The position numbers and the translations under genes are program-made. From Bog-756 sp049517675 (GTDB lineage Bacteria > Actinomycetota > Acidimicrobiia > Acidimicrobiales > RAAP-2): 46,175 nt of DNA. Under the pieces are notes generated by a model. That model searched no databases, was not told the origin of the DNA, and saw only the letters and a list, made by a program, of their open reading frames with translations. Of this stretch, positions 32,741 to 41,516 are shown one piece after another; within the stretch, counting starts at the first letter, position 1; each line of letters starts with the position of its first letter. The stretch is taken from positions 1 through 46,175 of the forward strand of contig JBEKRV010000030.1 of assembly GCA_049517675.1 (NCBI GenBank), in the 5' to 3' direction.

Positions 32741-32825
32741 CACGTGATGACCCAGCCCCCAGGCGTCGGACGCGCGCCCCGGGGACGGACGGCGTCGGGC
32801 CCGGCCCGGCCGGGGGCCTGACCGC

Positions 32826-34790
32826 ATGTGCGGCATCACCGGGTTGTTCGACCCCGGACGCGAGACGTCTCCCGACGAGTTAGAGCGGGTCGTGTCGGCC
32901 ATGACCGCCACGCTCGAGCACCGCGGCCCCGATGCCCACGGGCTGTGGTCGGACGCCGAGCACGGTGTGGCGTTCGGCCACCGCCGGCTCGCCGTCGTCG
33001 AGCTCGGCGTCGAGGGCGCGCAGCCGATGGTGTCACGCGACGGGCGATGGGTCCTGGTGTTCAACGGCGAGATCTACAACCACCCCGCGCTCCGGGGCCG
33101 GCTGATGGGCGAGGGCGTGGCGTTCCGCGGTGGATCCGACACCGAGGTCCTCCTCGAGGCCGTCGAGCGCTGGGGACTCGAGGCGGCGCTCGACGCGGCC
33201 GAGGGGATGTTCGCCATCGGCATGTGGGACCGCCGGGACCGCGTCCTGCACCTGATCCGGGACCGGTTCGGCGAGAAGCCCCTCTACTACGGCTGGATCG
33301 GCCGACGCCTGGCGTTCGGGTCGGAGCTCAAGGCCCTCTGCCGGGTTCCCGGGTTCTCGCCGGAGATCGACCGCGACGCCGTGGCCCTCTACCTCCGTCA
33401 CAACTGCATCCCCGCTCCGCACACCATCTACCGGGGCGTCGCCAAGCTCCTCCCCGGCCAGCGCGTCGTCGTCGGATCGGACACGCCGGTCGGGGTGCTG
33501 CCCGAGCCGATCGTGCACTGGTCGGCCCGCGACGCCATCGACCGGGCCCGGAGCCGGCCCGTCGGGGGATCGCGGGAGGAGATGGCGGACCGGCTCGAAG
33601 CGGTGTTGTCGGCGTCCGTAGCTGCCCGGATGGAGGCCGACGTCCCGGTGGGGGCGTTCCTGTCCGGCGGGATCGATTCGAGCGTGGTCGTCGCACTCAT
33701 GCAGCGTCACAGCATCCACCGGGTGCGCACCTTCACCATCGGGTTCGCCAACCCGCTGTTCGACGAGTCGGCCGACGCCGCCGCGGTCGCGGCCCACCTG
33801 GGCACCGACCACACGCCGCTCCAGGTGGGCGACTCGGTGGCCCAGGATCTCGTCCCGCAGATCCCCGACGTCTGGGACGAGCCGTTCGGCGACGTGTCGG
33901 CGATCCCCATGCACCTGGTCAGCAAGCTGGCCCGGACCCAGGTCACCGTGGCCCTGTCGGGCGACGGCGGCGACGAGCTGTTCGCCGGGTACAACCGCCA
34001 CGCCTGGCTCGAGCGCCTGTGGACGCGGGCGGCCCCGCTGCCGGACGGGGTTCGCCGGGCAGCCGGATCGACGCTCCTCGCCGTCCCCCCGGGGCTGGTC
34101 GACGGGGTGGGCCGGGCGAGCGCGCTGCTGCCGGCCCGGATGCGGATCCGCAATCCGACCTACAAGGTGACCAAGGTCGCCAAGGTGCTCTCCTCGTCGG
34201 GTCCCGAGGACGCCTACCTGGCGCTGGTGTCGCTGTGGGACGACGCGGAGTCCCTCGTGCTCGGAGCCGGAGCCACGGTGTCGCTGGCGTCGCGTCCGTC
34301 GGAGTGGCCGGCGCTCGACGGCATCACCGAGCAGATGATGTGGCTCGACCTCGTCGGGTACCTGCCGGACGACATCCTGACCAAGCTCGACCGGGCGGCC
34401 ATGGCCGTCTCGCTCGAGTCGAGGGTCCCGTTCCTCGATCGGGACGTGTTCGACCTGGCGTGGCGGCTCCCGCTCTCGGCCAAGCTCCACGAGGGGACGA
34501 CCAAGTGGATCCTCCGCCAGGTGCTGTACCGGCACGTCCCGGCCGAGCTCGTCGAGCGGCCGAAGATGGGCTTCGGGTTTCCGATCGGTGCCATGCTGCG
34601 CGGCGCGCTCCGGCCCTGGGGCGAGGAGCTGCTCGCGGAGGGTCGGCTCCGCCGGCAGGGCGTCCTCGACCCCGGAGCGGTCCGGCGGGCCTGGGACCTC
34701 CACCAGCGTGGCCGGCGTGACCTGGCCTACGAGCTCTGGACGGTACTGGCGCTCCAGGCGTGGATCGAGCGGTGGATGCCCGGGCTCTGA
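32826..34790 (+). CDS. asnB: glutamine-dependent asparagine synthase-type amidotransferase
   Basis: This 654-residue protein has the class II glutaminase domain starting MCGITGLFD (Cys 2 nucleophile), with HRRLAVVEL, VFNGEIYN and GGSDTEVLL. It is followed by an ATP-pyrophosphatase domain with SGGIDSS at about residue 280 and GDGGDELFAGYNRH. It may make asparagine, but in glycan clusters such homologues are thought to amidate sugar carboxyls. The presence of glycosyltransferases and a deacetylase on both sides suggests the second role. It starts the plus-strand operon. The following GT gene is 125 bases away, and no other amidotransferase is nearby. Confidence 0.92.
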   Translation: MCGITGLFDPGRETSPDELERVVSAMTATLEHRGPDAHGLWSDAEHGVAFGHRRLAVVELGVEGAQPMVSRDGRWVLVFNGEIYNHPALRGRLMGEGVAFRGGSDTEVLLEAVERWGLEAALDAAEGMFAIGMWDRRDRVLHLIRDRFGEKPLYYGWIGRRLAFGSELKALCRVPGFSPEIDRDAVALYLRHNCIPAPHTIYRGVAKLLPGQRVVVGSDTPVGVLPEPIVHWSARDAIDRARSRPVGGSREEMADRLEAVLSASVAARMEADVPVGAFLSGGIDSSVVVALMQRHSIHRVRTFTIGFANPLFDESADAAAVAAHLGTDHTPLQVGDSVAQDLVPQIPDVWDEPFGDVSAIPMHLVSKLARTQVTVALSGDGGDELFAGYNRHAWLERLWTRAAPLPDGVRRAAGSTLLAVPPGLVDGVGRASALLPARMRIRNPTYKVTKVAKVLSSSGPEDAYLALVSLWDDAESLVLGAGATVSLASRPSEWPALDGITEQMMWLDLVGYLPDDILTKLDRAAMAVSLESRVPFLDRDVFDLAWRLPLSAKLHEGTTKWILRQVLYRHVPAELVERPKMGFGFPIGAMLRGALRPWGEELLAEGRLRRQGVLDPGAVRRAWDLHQRGRRDLAYELWTVLALQAWIERWMPGL

Positions 34791-34915
34791 ACCGGCGGAA
34801 CCGACCATGGCGTCCGGCTGGAGCGGATGTGTAATGTGGTCGTCACGGCCCGTTTGCACCGGTTGCGGGCCCGGACCCACGCCACATCGAGGGACGACGG
34901 GGGAGGGGATGCAAG

Positions 34916-36055
34916 GTGCCGGGAACCGGTGAGAACAGTGTCGGTCGGGGCCACCGGCGCGGCTGTCGGGTCGTGACGACGTCGATGACCGCCCGGGTGC
35001 TCCTCGCCAATCAGCTGCGGTCGCTGCCCGAGATCGACTGGACGGTGGTGTCCGGGGACCGCTACGACCAGCCCATCGAAGGGGTCACCGTGGAGGTGAT
35101 CCCGATCCGCCGCGAATTCGCCCTGTCGGACGTCACGTCGGCGGTGCGCCTGTGGCGCTACCTGCGCGAGCAGCGGTTCGACGTCGTCCAGACCCACACG
35201 CCCAAGGCGTCGTTCCTGGGCCTGCCGGTGGCCCGACTGGTGGGCAGCCCCGCGGTGTACACCGTCCACGGCTCGCTCTACTTCGACGGCAACACCAGGA
35301 TGGCGAACCTCCTCGGATGGTGCTTCGAGCGGTGGTGCTGCTCGTGGGCCACCAGCGTCCTCGTCCAGAGCCGTGAGGACGAGCGGGTGCTCCCCCGGGT
35401 CCACATCGCTCCGGCGGCCAAGGTGCACTATCTCGGGAACGGCATCGTGCTCGACCGCTTCCTCACCCCGGTGGCGCCGGCGCTGACCCGGGACCGCCCG
35501 GTGGTGCTGATGGTCAGCCGCCTGGTCCGCGAGAAGGGGTGCGCCGACTTCCTCGAGATGGCGGCCCGCCTGTCGGACGTCGCCGACTTCGTGCACGTCG
35601 GCCCGTTCGAGCACGACCAGAGCGACGCGCTGACCGAGGAGGAGGTGGCCGCGGCGGCGGACACGGTGACGTTCGTGGGCGAGGTCGCCGACGTGCGTCC
35701 GTACCTGTCGTCGGCCACGGTGGTCGTCCTCCCCTCCTACCGCGAGGGGATCCCCCGTGCGGCCATGGAAGCGGCGGCCACCGGGCGCCCGGTGGCCGCC
35801 TACGACATCCGCGGGGTGCGCGAGGTTGTCGACCCCGGGCTCGGGCTCCTGGCGCCGCGGGGCGACGTCGCCGCGCTGTGCGAGGTGGTCGCGTCCCTGA
35901 TCGACGATCCGGACCGCTGCGAGGAGCTCGGGAAGCTCTGCCGGGAGCGGGTCGTCGAGCGCTTCTCCGAGGACCAGGTGATCGAACGCCTGCGCTCGTT
36001 CTACGCGGCCTCGTTCGAGGGCCGGGACCCGGCGGTCGATCGAGGCGCGGCATGA
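34916..36055 (+). CDS. GT4-family glycosyltransferase
   Basis: This is a second GT-B enzyme (379 aa). The N-domain has VLLANQLRSLPEIDWTVVSGDRYD, RFDVVQTHTPKASFLGLPVARL and AVYTVHGSLYFDG. The C-domain has VLMVSRLVREKGCADFLEMAARL and the donor loop PSYREGIPRAAMEAAATGRPVAAYDIRGVREVV. The first 20 residues are irregular, so the real start may be later than GTG 34916. It overlaps the deacetylase gene by 4 bases (ATGA), which shows an operon. A TAATGT at about 34831 may be its promoter. Confidence 0.9.
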   Translation: MPGTGENSVGRGHRRGCRVVTTSMTARVLLANQLRSLPEIDWTVVSGDRYDQPIEGVTVEVIPIRREFALSDVTSAVRLWRYLREQRFDVVQTHTPKASFLGLPVARLVGSPAVYTVHGSLYFDGNTRMANLLGWCFERWCCSWATSVLVQSREDERVLPRVHIAPAAKVHYLGNGIVLDRFLTPVAPALTRDRPVVLMVSRLVREKGCADFLEMAARLSDVADFVHVGPFEHDQSDALTEEEVAAAADTVTFVGEVADVRPYLSSATVVVLPSYREGIPRAAMEAAATGRPVAAYDIRGVREVVDPGLGLLAPRGDVAALCEVVASLIDDPDRCEELGKLCRERVVERFSEDQVIERLRSFYAASFEGRDPAVDRGAA

Positions 36056-36801
36056 CCCCCGCGGTGTGCCTGTCCGTCGACGTCGAGGACTGGTACGACG
36101 GGATGGAGGTGTTGGGCGAGCCGATCCCGCGGCCGGAGGGGGCGGGCAGCGGGCTCGACGGGCTGGCGGCGCGCCTGGCCGCCGACCGCCGCTCGCCGCG
36201 GGTCACCCTGTTCGTCGTGGGCAACTACGCAGGGCGGGTGGCCGACGAGCTGGCCGGACTGGCCGCCGACGGCCACGAGATCGCCAGCCACGGACCGGAC
36301 CACGGGCGCCTGCCCGAGGACCGCGGCGCGCTGGTCGACTGGCTGCGGAGCGGACGGTCCGTGCTCGAGGACCGGTTCCAGGTGCCGGTCCGGGGCTTCC
36401 GCTCGCCGCGGTTCGACCGGCCGGCGTCGATGGGTCTCGACGAGTTCCGCGACGCGGTGGCCGAGGCCGGCTTCGAGTACGTCTCCGACACCCATCGTCT
36501 GGGCGCCGCATCACCGGTCCGCGAGCTCCCCGTGCTGTCGTTCCACGGGTTCCCCCTGGGCGGCGGGAGCTACCAGAGGCTGCTCCCCGTCCCGGTGGTC
36601 ACCAGCGCCGTCGGTCGTGGCGAGGCGCCGACCGTGCTGTATTACCATTCGTACGATTTCGGGGCCACCCTCCCCGGCCTCGGGGAGATCCGGTCGGTCG
36701 CCGCGGCCAAGCAGCTCCTGGCCAGGGGAAGGGTGTCCCGGGCGTTCTCCGCAATCCTCAGCCGCTATGGCAGTAAGGCGTGTGCCGATGTCGAATGGTG
36801 A
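36052..36801 (+). CDS. polysaccharide deacetylase (NodB family, exopolysaccharide type)
   Basis: This 249-residue NodB-homology-domain deacetylase starts LSVDVEDWYDGMEV, with the catalytic Asp-Val-Glu-Asp segment. VTLFVVGNYA and ADGHEIASHGPDHGRLP (metal-binding HxxxH) follow, and FRSPRFDRP and YYHSYDF near the end are typical of the polysaccharide deacetylases found in exosortase-linked EPS clusters. It would remove N-acetyl groups from a glycan. There is no signal peptide, so it probably acts in the cytoplasm or on a lipid-linked precursor. The start ATG overlaps the previous stop, and its end overlaps the methyltransferase gene by 14 bases. Confidence 0.88.
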   Translation: MTPAVCLSVDVEDWYDGMEVLGEPIPRPEGAGSGLDGLAARLAADRRSPRVTLFVVGNYAGRVADELAGLAADGHEIASHGPDHGRLPEDRGALVDWLRSGRSVLEDRFQVPVRGFRSPRFDRPASMGLDEFRDAVAEAGFEYVSDTHRLGAASPVRELPVLSFHGFPLGGGSYQRLLPVPVVTSAVGRGEAPTVLYYHSYDFGATLPGLGEIRSVAAAKQLLARGRVSRAFSAILSRYGSKACADVEW

Positions 36802-37432
36802 CTTCCAGACCTACTTCCACCGCCGGGCCCGGCGGTTCTCCTCGTTCTATGCCAGCGAGCCGGTGGCACGCGCCCTCGGGCGGGGCCCGATGTTCGACCG
36901 CCTCGACGGCGCCATCGAGATGTGCACCGCGGCATCGGCGGGGCACGTCCTCGACATCGGGTGCGGGAGCGGCCCGCTCTTCGCCCCGCTGGCCCAGAAG
37001 GGCATCCGGGTCACCGGCATCGAGCCGGCGGACAACATGGTGGCGCTGGCGAACACCAAGGCGGAGGCATTTCCGGGGTTGATCACCGTGCAGCAGAAGG
37101 GGTGGGAGGACCTGGAGGACGTCGACGCCTACGACGTGGCCGTGGCCCTGGGCGTCTTCGACTACGTGGCGGACCCGGCGGAGCTGCTCCGTCGCATGGG
37201 CCGGGCCGCGCCCGTGGCGATCGCCTCGTTCCCGTCACCGGGCATCCGTACCGACCTGCGCCGGGTGCGCTACGGCATGCGGGGCGTGGCCGTCCACGGG
37301 TACCCGGTCGACGGCTACGACGACCTGGCCGGACGGGCCGGGATGGTCGTCCGCGAGAAGCGGGCGCTGGGCAAGGCCGGGTTCCTGGTCCGCTTCGAAC
37401 GGCGGCCGGGGGGCGACGGCCCGACGGCCTAG
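36788..37432 (+). CDS. class I SAM-dependent methyltransferase (biotin/ubiquinone-type fold)
   Basis: This 214-residue methyltransferase has the SAM motif HVLDIGCGSGPLFAPL at about residues 54-69, VTGIEPADNMVALA, and the post-I/II loop VAVALGVFDYV. The C-terminal part is specific, with no recognised acceptor motif. It overlaps the deacetylase gene by 14 bases, so it is in the same operon and may methylate the glycan or its lipid carrier. The start is ATG 36788; GTG 36782 is two codons upstream. Its TAG stop shares CTAG with the opposite thiolase stop. Confidence 0.85.
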   Translation: MSNGDFQTYFHRRARRFSSFYASEPVARALGRGPMFDRLDGAIEMCTAASAGHVLDIGCGSGPLFAPLAQKGIRVTGIEPADNMVALANTKAEAFPGLITVQQKGWEDLEDVDAYDVAVALGVFDYVADPAELLRRMGRAAPVAIASFPSPGIRTDLRRVRYGMRGVAVHGYPVDGYDDLAGRAGMVVREKRALGKAGFLVRFERRPGGDGPTA

Positions 37433-38619
37433 CCGAGCTCGGTGCCGACCACCGACACGAAGGAGACCATCTCCCCGGGGTAGCCCCCGAGGTTGTGGGT
37501 GAGGGCCAGCTTCTTGTCCGTGTCGATCTGACGCTCCGGCGTGGCCTCGCCGCGCAGCTGGAGCCAGGCCTCGAAGAACATCCGCAGGCCCGACGCGCCG
37601 ACCGGGTGGCCGAAGCTCTTGAGCCCGCCGTCGGGATTGACCGGGAGTGGGCCGGTGCGGTCGAACGTCCCGGCCAGGACCTCCTTCCAGGCGGTGCCCC
37701 GGGGGGCGAAGCCGAGGTCCTCCATCAGGACCAGCTCGGTGGGGGTGAAGCAGTCGTGCACCTCGGCCATGGCCAGCTGGTGACGGGGATCGGTGATGCC
37801 GGCCTGGGCGTAGGCGTCCTGGGCCGCCGTGGCGCACTCGGGGAACCAGGTGTAGTCGTACTCGGGGTCGATGAGCCCCGAACCGCTGCCCGCGGCGAAC
37901 GACAGTGCCTTGATGTAGACCGGCGTGTCGGTGTACTTGTGGGCGTCCTCGGCCCGGACCACGATGGCTGCGGCGGCCCCGTCGGCCACGCCGGCGCAGT
38001 CGAACACGCCGAGCCGGCCGGCCACCCGGGGGGAGGCGCAGATGGTCTCGGTGGAGACCTCCTTGCGGAACTGGGCCCGCGGGTTGCGGGCGCCGTTCTG
38101 GTGGTTCTTCCACGAGATGCGGGCCAGCACCTCGGTGAGCTCGTCCTCGCCCACCCCGTACTTCTTTCCGTAGGCCGGGGCGACCATGGAGAACATGGCG
38201 GCGGCGGTCAGCGTGCGGGCCGTGCCGTCGTTCGGGACGGGGAACGCATTGAGGCCCTGGTACCCGGAGTCCTTGACCTTCTCGGCACCGAGGGCCATGG
38301 CCACGTCGTAGGCGCCCGAGGCCACCGCGTAGGCCGCGGCCCGCAGTGCCTCGGATCCGGTGGTGCAGTAGTTCTCGACGCGGGTGACCGGCTTGCCCTC
38401 GAGTTGGAGCGGCCGGGCCAGGGTGATGCCGCTCATGCCCGACTGGGCGGTGCCGAACCAGTAGGCGTCGACGTCGTCCTTGGTGACCCCGGCCGAGGCG
38501 AAGGTCTCCTCGGCCGCCTCGACGATGAGGTCGTCGAGGCCCTTGTCCCAGTGCTCGGCGAATCGGGTGCACCCCATCCCGACGATCGCCACCCGGTCCT
38601 TGATTCCGTGCGAAGCCAT
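37429..38619 (-). CDS. SCP2-type thiolase / lipid-transfer thiolase
   Basis: This 396-residue thiolase-like protein of the SCP2/lipid-transfer type has the nucleophile Cys in VENYCTTGSEALRAAA, EVHDCFTPTEL as the second site region, and LKSFGHPVGASGLRM as the third. Family members are thiolases or retro-aldolases in steroid and fatty acid side-chain breakdown. The gene for a thiolase-fold/OB-fold fusion lies just upstream on the same strand. The two probably form a complex, since SCP2-like aldolases (Ltp2) need an OB-fold DUF35 partner. GGGAGAG is the ribosome site. Confidence 0.9.
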   Translation of the reverse strand: MASHGIKDRVAIVGMGCTRFAEHWDKGLDDLIVEAAEETFASAGVTKDDVDAYWFGTAQSGMSGITLARPLQLEGKPVTRVENYCTTGSEALRAAAYAVASGAYDVAMALGAEKVKDSGYQGLNAFPVPNDGTARTLTAAAMFSMVAPAYGKKYGVGEDELTEVLARISWKNHQNGARNPRAQFRKEVSTETICASPRVAGRLGVFDCAGVADGAAAAIVVRAEDAHKYTDTPVYIKALSFAAGSGSGLIDPEYDYTWFPECATAAQDAYAQAGITDPRHQLAMAEVHDCFTPTELVLMEDLGFAPRGTAWKEVLAGTFDRTGPLPVNPDGGLKSFGHPVGASGLRMFFEAWLQLRGEATPERQIDTDKKLALTHNLGGYPGEMVSFVSVVGTELG

Positions 38620-38631
38620 AGCTCTCCCTGT

Positions 38632-38663
38632 CGTCTTCCTGTCCGGTCGTCTTCCTGTCCGGT
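38632..38663. repeat. 16-base direct repeat before the thiolase gene
   Basis: Two identical adjacent 16-base copies (38632-38647 and 38648-38663) lie just upstream of the thiolase ribosome site on the minus strand, in the gap between the two minus-strand genes. Confidence 0.85.
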
Positions 38664-38678
38664 CGTCGTGGTGCGTGG

Positions 38679-40133
38679 TCAGCCGTCGGTCGGCGCGTCG
38701 CCGGCCGGGCGTGCTACGGCACGGACGGGCTTCGCCTTCCAGAAGTAGTCGTGGATGCCGTCAGCGGTGAACAGCTTGCGGAACGTCATCGTCACCCGGT
38801 CCCCGATGTCGACCGTGGTCGGGTCGACGTCGGTGAGCTCGACCGGGAACCGGCCGCCGCCGTCGAAGTCGAGCACGGCGAACACGATGGGCGGGCTCGG
38901 CGAGTAGGCCAGCCGGTCGATGGTGTAGGTGGCGATGGCGCCCTCGGCGTCGGCCCGGTCGATCGGCTCCATGTCGTCGACGGCGCCCCCGACCATCGAC
39001 ACCCGCGAGGGCGGGAGGTGCACCGCGCCCGACGAGCGGTCCCGGGAGCCGACGAAGCCGAACTTCCACTCCTCGTTGCGCCAGGCGGCCGTGGAGGACA
39101 CCCGCTGCGGCTCCGGTCGCCGGGGCGGCTCCGGGGTGACCATGCCCCGCCAGGTCAGGAATTTGGCGTAGGGGAGGTCGGCGCCGGCCGCCACCTGGGC
39201 GCTCACCGGGTCGGCCGGTGACCAGGTGGCGATGGCCGGCGTGGTCCGGAAGACGAGCACGTCGGCCCCGTCCGCCAGCGACACGACGGCCACCACCCGG
39301 TCGGGACCGGCCTGCTCGAGCATCGCGGCCAGGACCAGCCCTGCATGGGCACAGCCGGTCTGGCCCACCGTGGCCGAGAGGTCGTCGGCCAGCACGCCGT
39401 CGCGGACGCCGAGGGCGCGACCGAGTGCCTTGGCGGCACGACCGTGCATCCCGGTCACGACCACGTGGTCGACCTCCTCGGCGGTCACGCCGGCCGCCTT
39501 CAGCCCCGAGGTCCAGGCCCCGGTGCCGAGGGGCACGTAGCGGGTCTCGCCGAAGCGCTCCTCCCAGGTCTTGGACCGGCGATCCCCGACGGTGCGCCAG
39601 CGGTCGAGGAACTCGTCGCTGACCGAGGCCCCGCCCAGGTATTCGGCGATGACCGGTGCCCCCGGCCCGTCGTCGCCGACCACCACGGCGGCGGCGCCGT
39701 CGCCGCCGGCGGACTCGTCGCCGGAGGTCGGCAGCCCGTCACGGAGGTCGGCCATCACCACCATGGTCGTCCCCGAGCCGGGCGCGCCCAGGGCGCTGCG
39801 CAGGGCGCCCGGCCCCGATCGCAGGGCGCCGCCGAAGTCGAAGGCGGCCACCTCGGCCGGCTGGCGGAGCGCGGCGTGGACGGTGGTGGCGTTGGTCTTG
39901 TCCAGGTAGGCGGGTGTGGCCGTGGCGAACCAGATGGCGGCGGGTGCGGCCGACGGTGCGGCCCGCAGGGCCAGGCGGGCCGCCTCCACCCCCATGGTCG
40001 TGGTGTCCTCGTCGTGGGACGCCACCGAACGGGCACCCTTCCCCCCTCCGCTGCCGAAGAACGCGGCCACCTCGGACCGCTGGAGCCGGCGGTAGGGGAC
40101 GTACCCGGCGATGCTCACGATGCCCCTGGTCAT
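38679..40133 (-). CDS. thiolase-fold (HMG-CoA synthase-like) protein fused to an OB-fold (DUF35) domain
   Basis: This 484-residue fusion starts IVSIAGYVPYRRLQRSEVAAFFG, a ketosynthase-III/HMG-CoA-synthase-type N-domain, and continues with KTNATTVHAALR, GDGAAAVVVGDD and TVGQTGCAHAGLVLAAML. From about residue 340 it has a DUF35-like region ending in an OB fold (FAVLDFDGGGRFPVELTDVD, VGDRVTMTFRKLF). Two oddities are visible. Where the nucleophile Cys is expected, the sequence reads FDFGGALRSG. The four Cys of the DUF35 zinc ribbon seem replaced (GSRDRSSG and RVSMVGG). A scaffold or substrate-binding role is therefore more likely than condensation. ATG 40133 is preferred; ATGs at 40223 and 40238 are upstream. 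Confidence 0.82.
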   Translation of the reverse strand: MTRGIVSIAGYVPYRRLQRSEVAAFFGSGGGKGARSVASHDEDTTTMGVEAARLALRAAPSAAPAAIWFATATPAYLDKTNATTVHAALRQPAEVAAFDFGGALRSGPGALRSALGAPGSGTTMVVMADLRDGLPTSGDESAGGDGAAAVVVGDDGPGAPVIAEYLGGASVSDEFLDRWRTVGDRRSKTWEERFGETRYVPLGTGAWTSGLKAAGVTAEEVDHVVVTGMHGRAAKALGRALGVRDGVLADDLSATVGQTGCAHAGLVLAAMLEQAGPDRVVAVVSLADGADVLVFRTTPAIATWSPADPVSAQVAAGADLPYAKFLTWRGMVTPEPPRRPEPQRVSSTAAWRNEEWKFGFVGSRDRSSGAVHLPPSRVSMVGGAVDDMEPIDRADAEGAIATYTIDRLAYSPSPPIVFAVLDFDGGGRFPVELTDVDPTTVDIGDRVTMTFRKLFTADGIHDYFWKAKPVRAVARPAGDAPTDG

Positions 40134-40250
40134 GGGCGTGCTGCCGTCGGACTGGCCTGGTGCATGGAGATCCTGGTCCCTTCGTCGTACCTGCGGGAGA
40201 CGGGGCGCCCGGGGCGCTGGCATCGTCTGCCCGGTCATCCTATGATGACC

Positions 40251-40256
40251 ACAGTA
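40251..40256 (-). promoter_or_regulatory. candidate -10 (TACTGT) of the fusion/thiolase operon
   Basis: Minus-strand TACTGT touches the inverted repeat at 40255-40275, so a bound repressor would block it. Confidence 0.4.
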
Positions 40257-40275
40257 TCTGACGGTCAGTCAGATA
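40255..40275. promoter_or_regulatory. perfect inverted repeat, candidate TetR-type operator
   Basis: TATCTGAC and GTCAGATA form a perfect 8-bp inverted repeat around a 5-base GGTCA centre. It lies between the divergent thiolase-fusion and acyl-CoA dehydrogenase operons, 45 bases before the latter's start. The form resembles operators of TetR-family regulators of acyl-CoA catabolism; the regulator is not in the window. Confidence 0.6.
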
Positions 40276-40320
40276 ACCACAGCGGCGTCGGCCGTGCAGT
40301 TGAGGATGGAGGCTACGACC

Positions 40321-41502
40321 ATGGACTTCGAGTTCACCCCCGAGCAGCTCGAATTCGTCAAGGACGTGGAGCAGTTCCTGGATGAAAACTACGACCCCGA
40401 GGTCTTCGACCTCACCCGGGAGAACATGGCCCAGATCGTCGACACCCCGCTGCGGCGTGCGTTCATGGCCAAGCTGGGGGAGCAGGGCTGGCTGGGGATC
40501 ACCTGGCCGGTGGAGTACGGCGGGCGCGACGGCGACGGCGTCTACGAGTACCTGCTCAACGAGGCGCTGGCCGCCCGGGGCGGGCCCCAGATCGGCAAGG
40601 GCGTCGGCATCATCGGCAAGACGATCATCAACCGGGGCAGCGAGAAGCTCAAGGCCGAATTCCTCCCCAAGATCCTGAAGAACGAGGTCGAGTTCGCCGT
40701 CGGCTACTCCGAGCCCAACGCCGGCTCGGACGCCGCCTCGATGCAGCTCAAGGCCACCCGCGACGGCGACGGATGGCGCCTCAACGGCCAGAAGACGTGG
40801 ACGACGTCGGCCCACTTCGCCGACTGGTACTGGGTGGGCGCCCGGACCGATCCCGAGGCCCCGAAGCACAGCGGCATCACCTTGTTCCTCGTACCGATGG
40901 ACCACCCGGGCATCACGGTCAAGCCCATCTGGACCATGGGCGACGAGCGGACCAACGAGGTCTACCTCGACGACGTGTGGGTGTCCGACGACTACGTGGT
41001 CGGTGAGCTCAACCGGGGATTCCAGTACATCTCCGAGGCCCTCGACCTCGAGCGCTTCACCCTGTTCACCTACTCGCCGGTCGCCCAGCGCCTCGGGCTG
41101 CTCACCGACTACGTGAGGGGTGCCCGCCGCGACGGCGAGCCGATGAAGGACGACGCCCAGGTCAGGGCCACCATCGCCCATCTCCACACCGAGGCCGAGG
41201 TGGCCCGGGTCCTCGGGCTCAAGTTCGTGGCCGCCTCGACCGCCGGGGGCGCCCCGCCGACCACCGAGGCATCGGAGTACAAGCTGTTCACCACCGAGTT
41301 CTCCCGCCGGCTGGCCAACGCCTCGATGGAGCTGGCCGGTCCGGGGGGCCAGCTGCGGGTGCACAACGAGGAGGCCCCCATGGCCGGGCGGGCGGAGTCG
41401 ACCTACCGGTACACGGTGATCGACACCATCGGCGGCGGCTCCTCCGAGATCCAGAAGAACATCCTGGCCCGGCGCAAGCTCGGCCTCCCCAAGAACTTCT
41501 GA
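40321..41502 (+). CDS. acyl-CoA dehydrogenase
   Basis: This 393-residue FAD-dependent acyl-CoA dehydrogenase introduces the alpha,beta double bond. Landmarks are FTPEQLEFVKDVEQFLDE, GYSEPNAGSDAASM (FAD/substrate), WTTSAHFADW, LTSPVAQRLG-type substrate-binding helix (YSPVAQRLGLL here), and the C-terminal TIGGGSSEIQKNILARRKLGLP, which is the hallmark of the family. GGAGG lies 8 bases before the ATG. It is the first gene of an operon running through an AMACR-like gene to the second dehydrogenase. Together they may form an alpha2-beta2 pair as the ChsE enzymes do in steroid catabolism. Confidence 0.94.
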   Translation: MDFEFTPEQLEFVKDVEQFLDENYDPEVFDLTRENMAQIVDTPLRRAFMAKLGEQGWLGITWPVEYGGRDGDGVYEYLLNEALAARGGPQIGKGVGIIGKTIINRGSEKLKAEFLPKILKNEVEFAVGYSEPNAGSDAASMQLKATRDGDGWRLNGQKTWTTSAHFADWYWVGARTDPEAPKHSGITLFLVPMDHPGITVKPIWTMGDERTNEVYLDDVWVSDDYVVGELNRGFQYISEALDLERFTLFTYSPVAQRLGLLTDYVRGARRDGEPMKDDAQVRATIAHLHTEAEVARVLGLKFVAASTAGGAPPTTEASEYKLFTTEFSRRLANASMELAGPGGQLRVHNEEAPMAGRAESTYRYTVIDTIGGGSSEIQKNILARRKLGLPKNF

Positions 41503-41516
41503 GCACCCCGGAGCCC

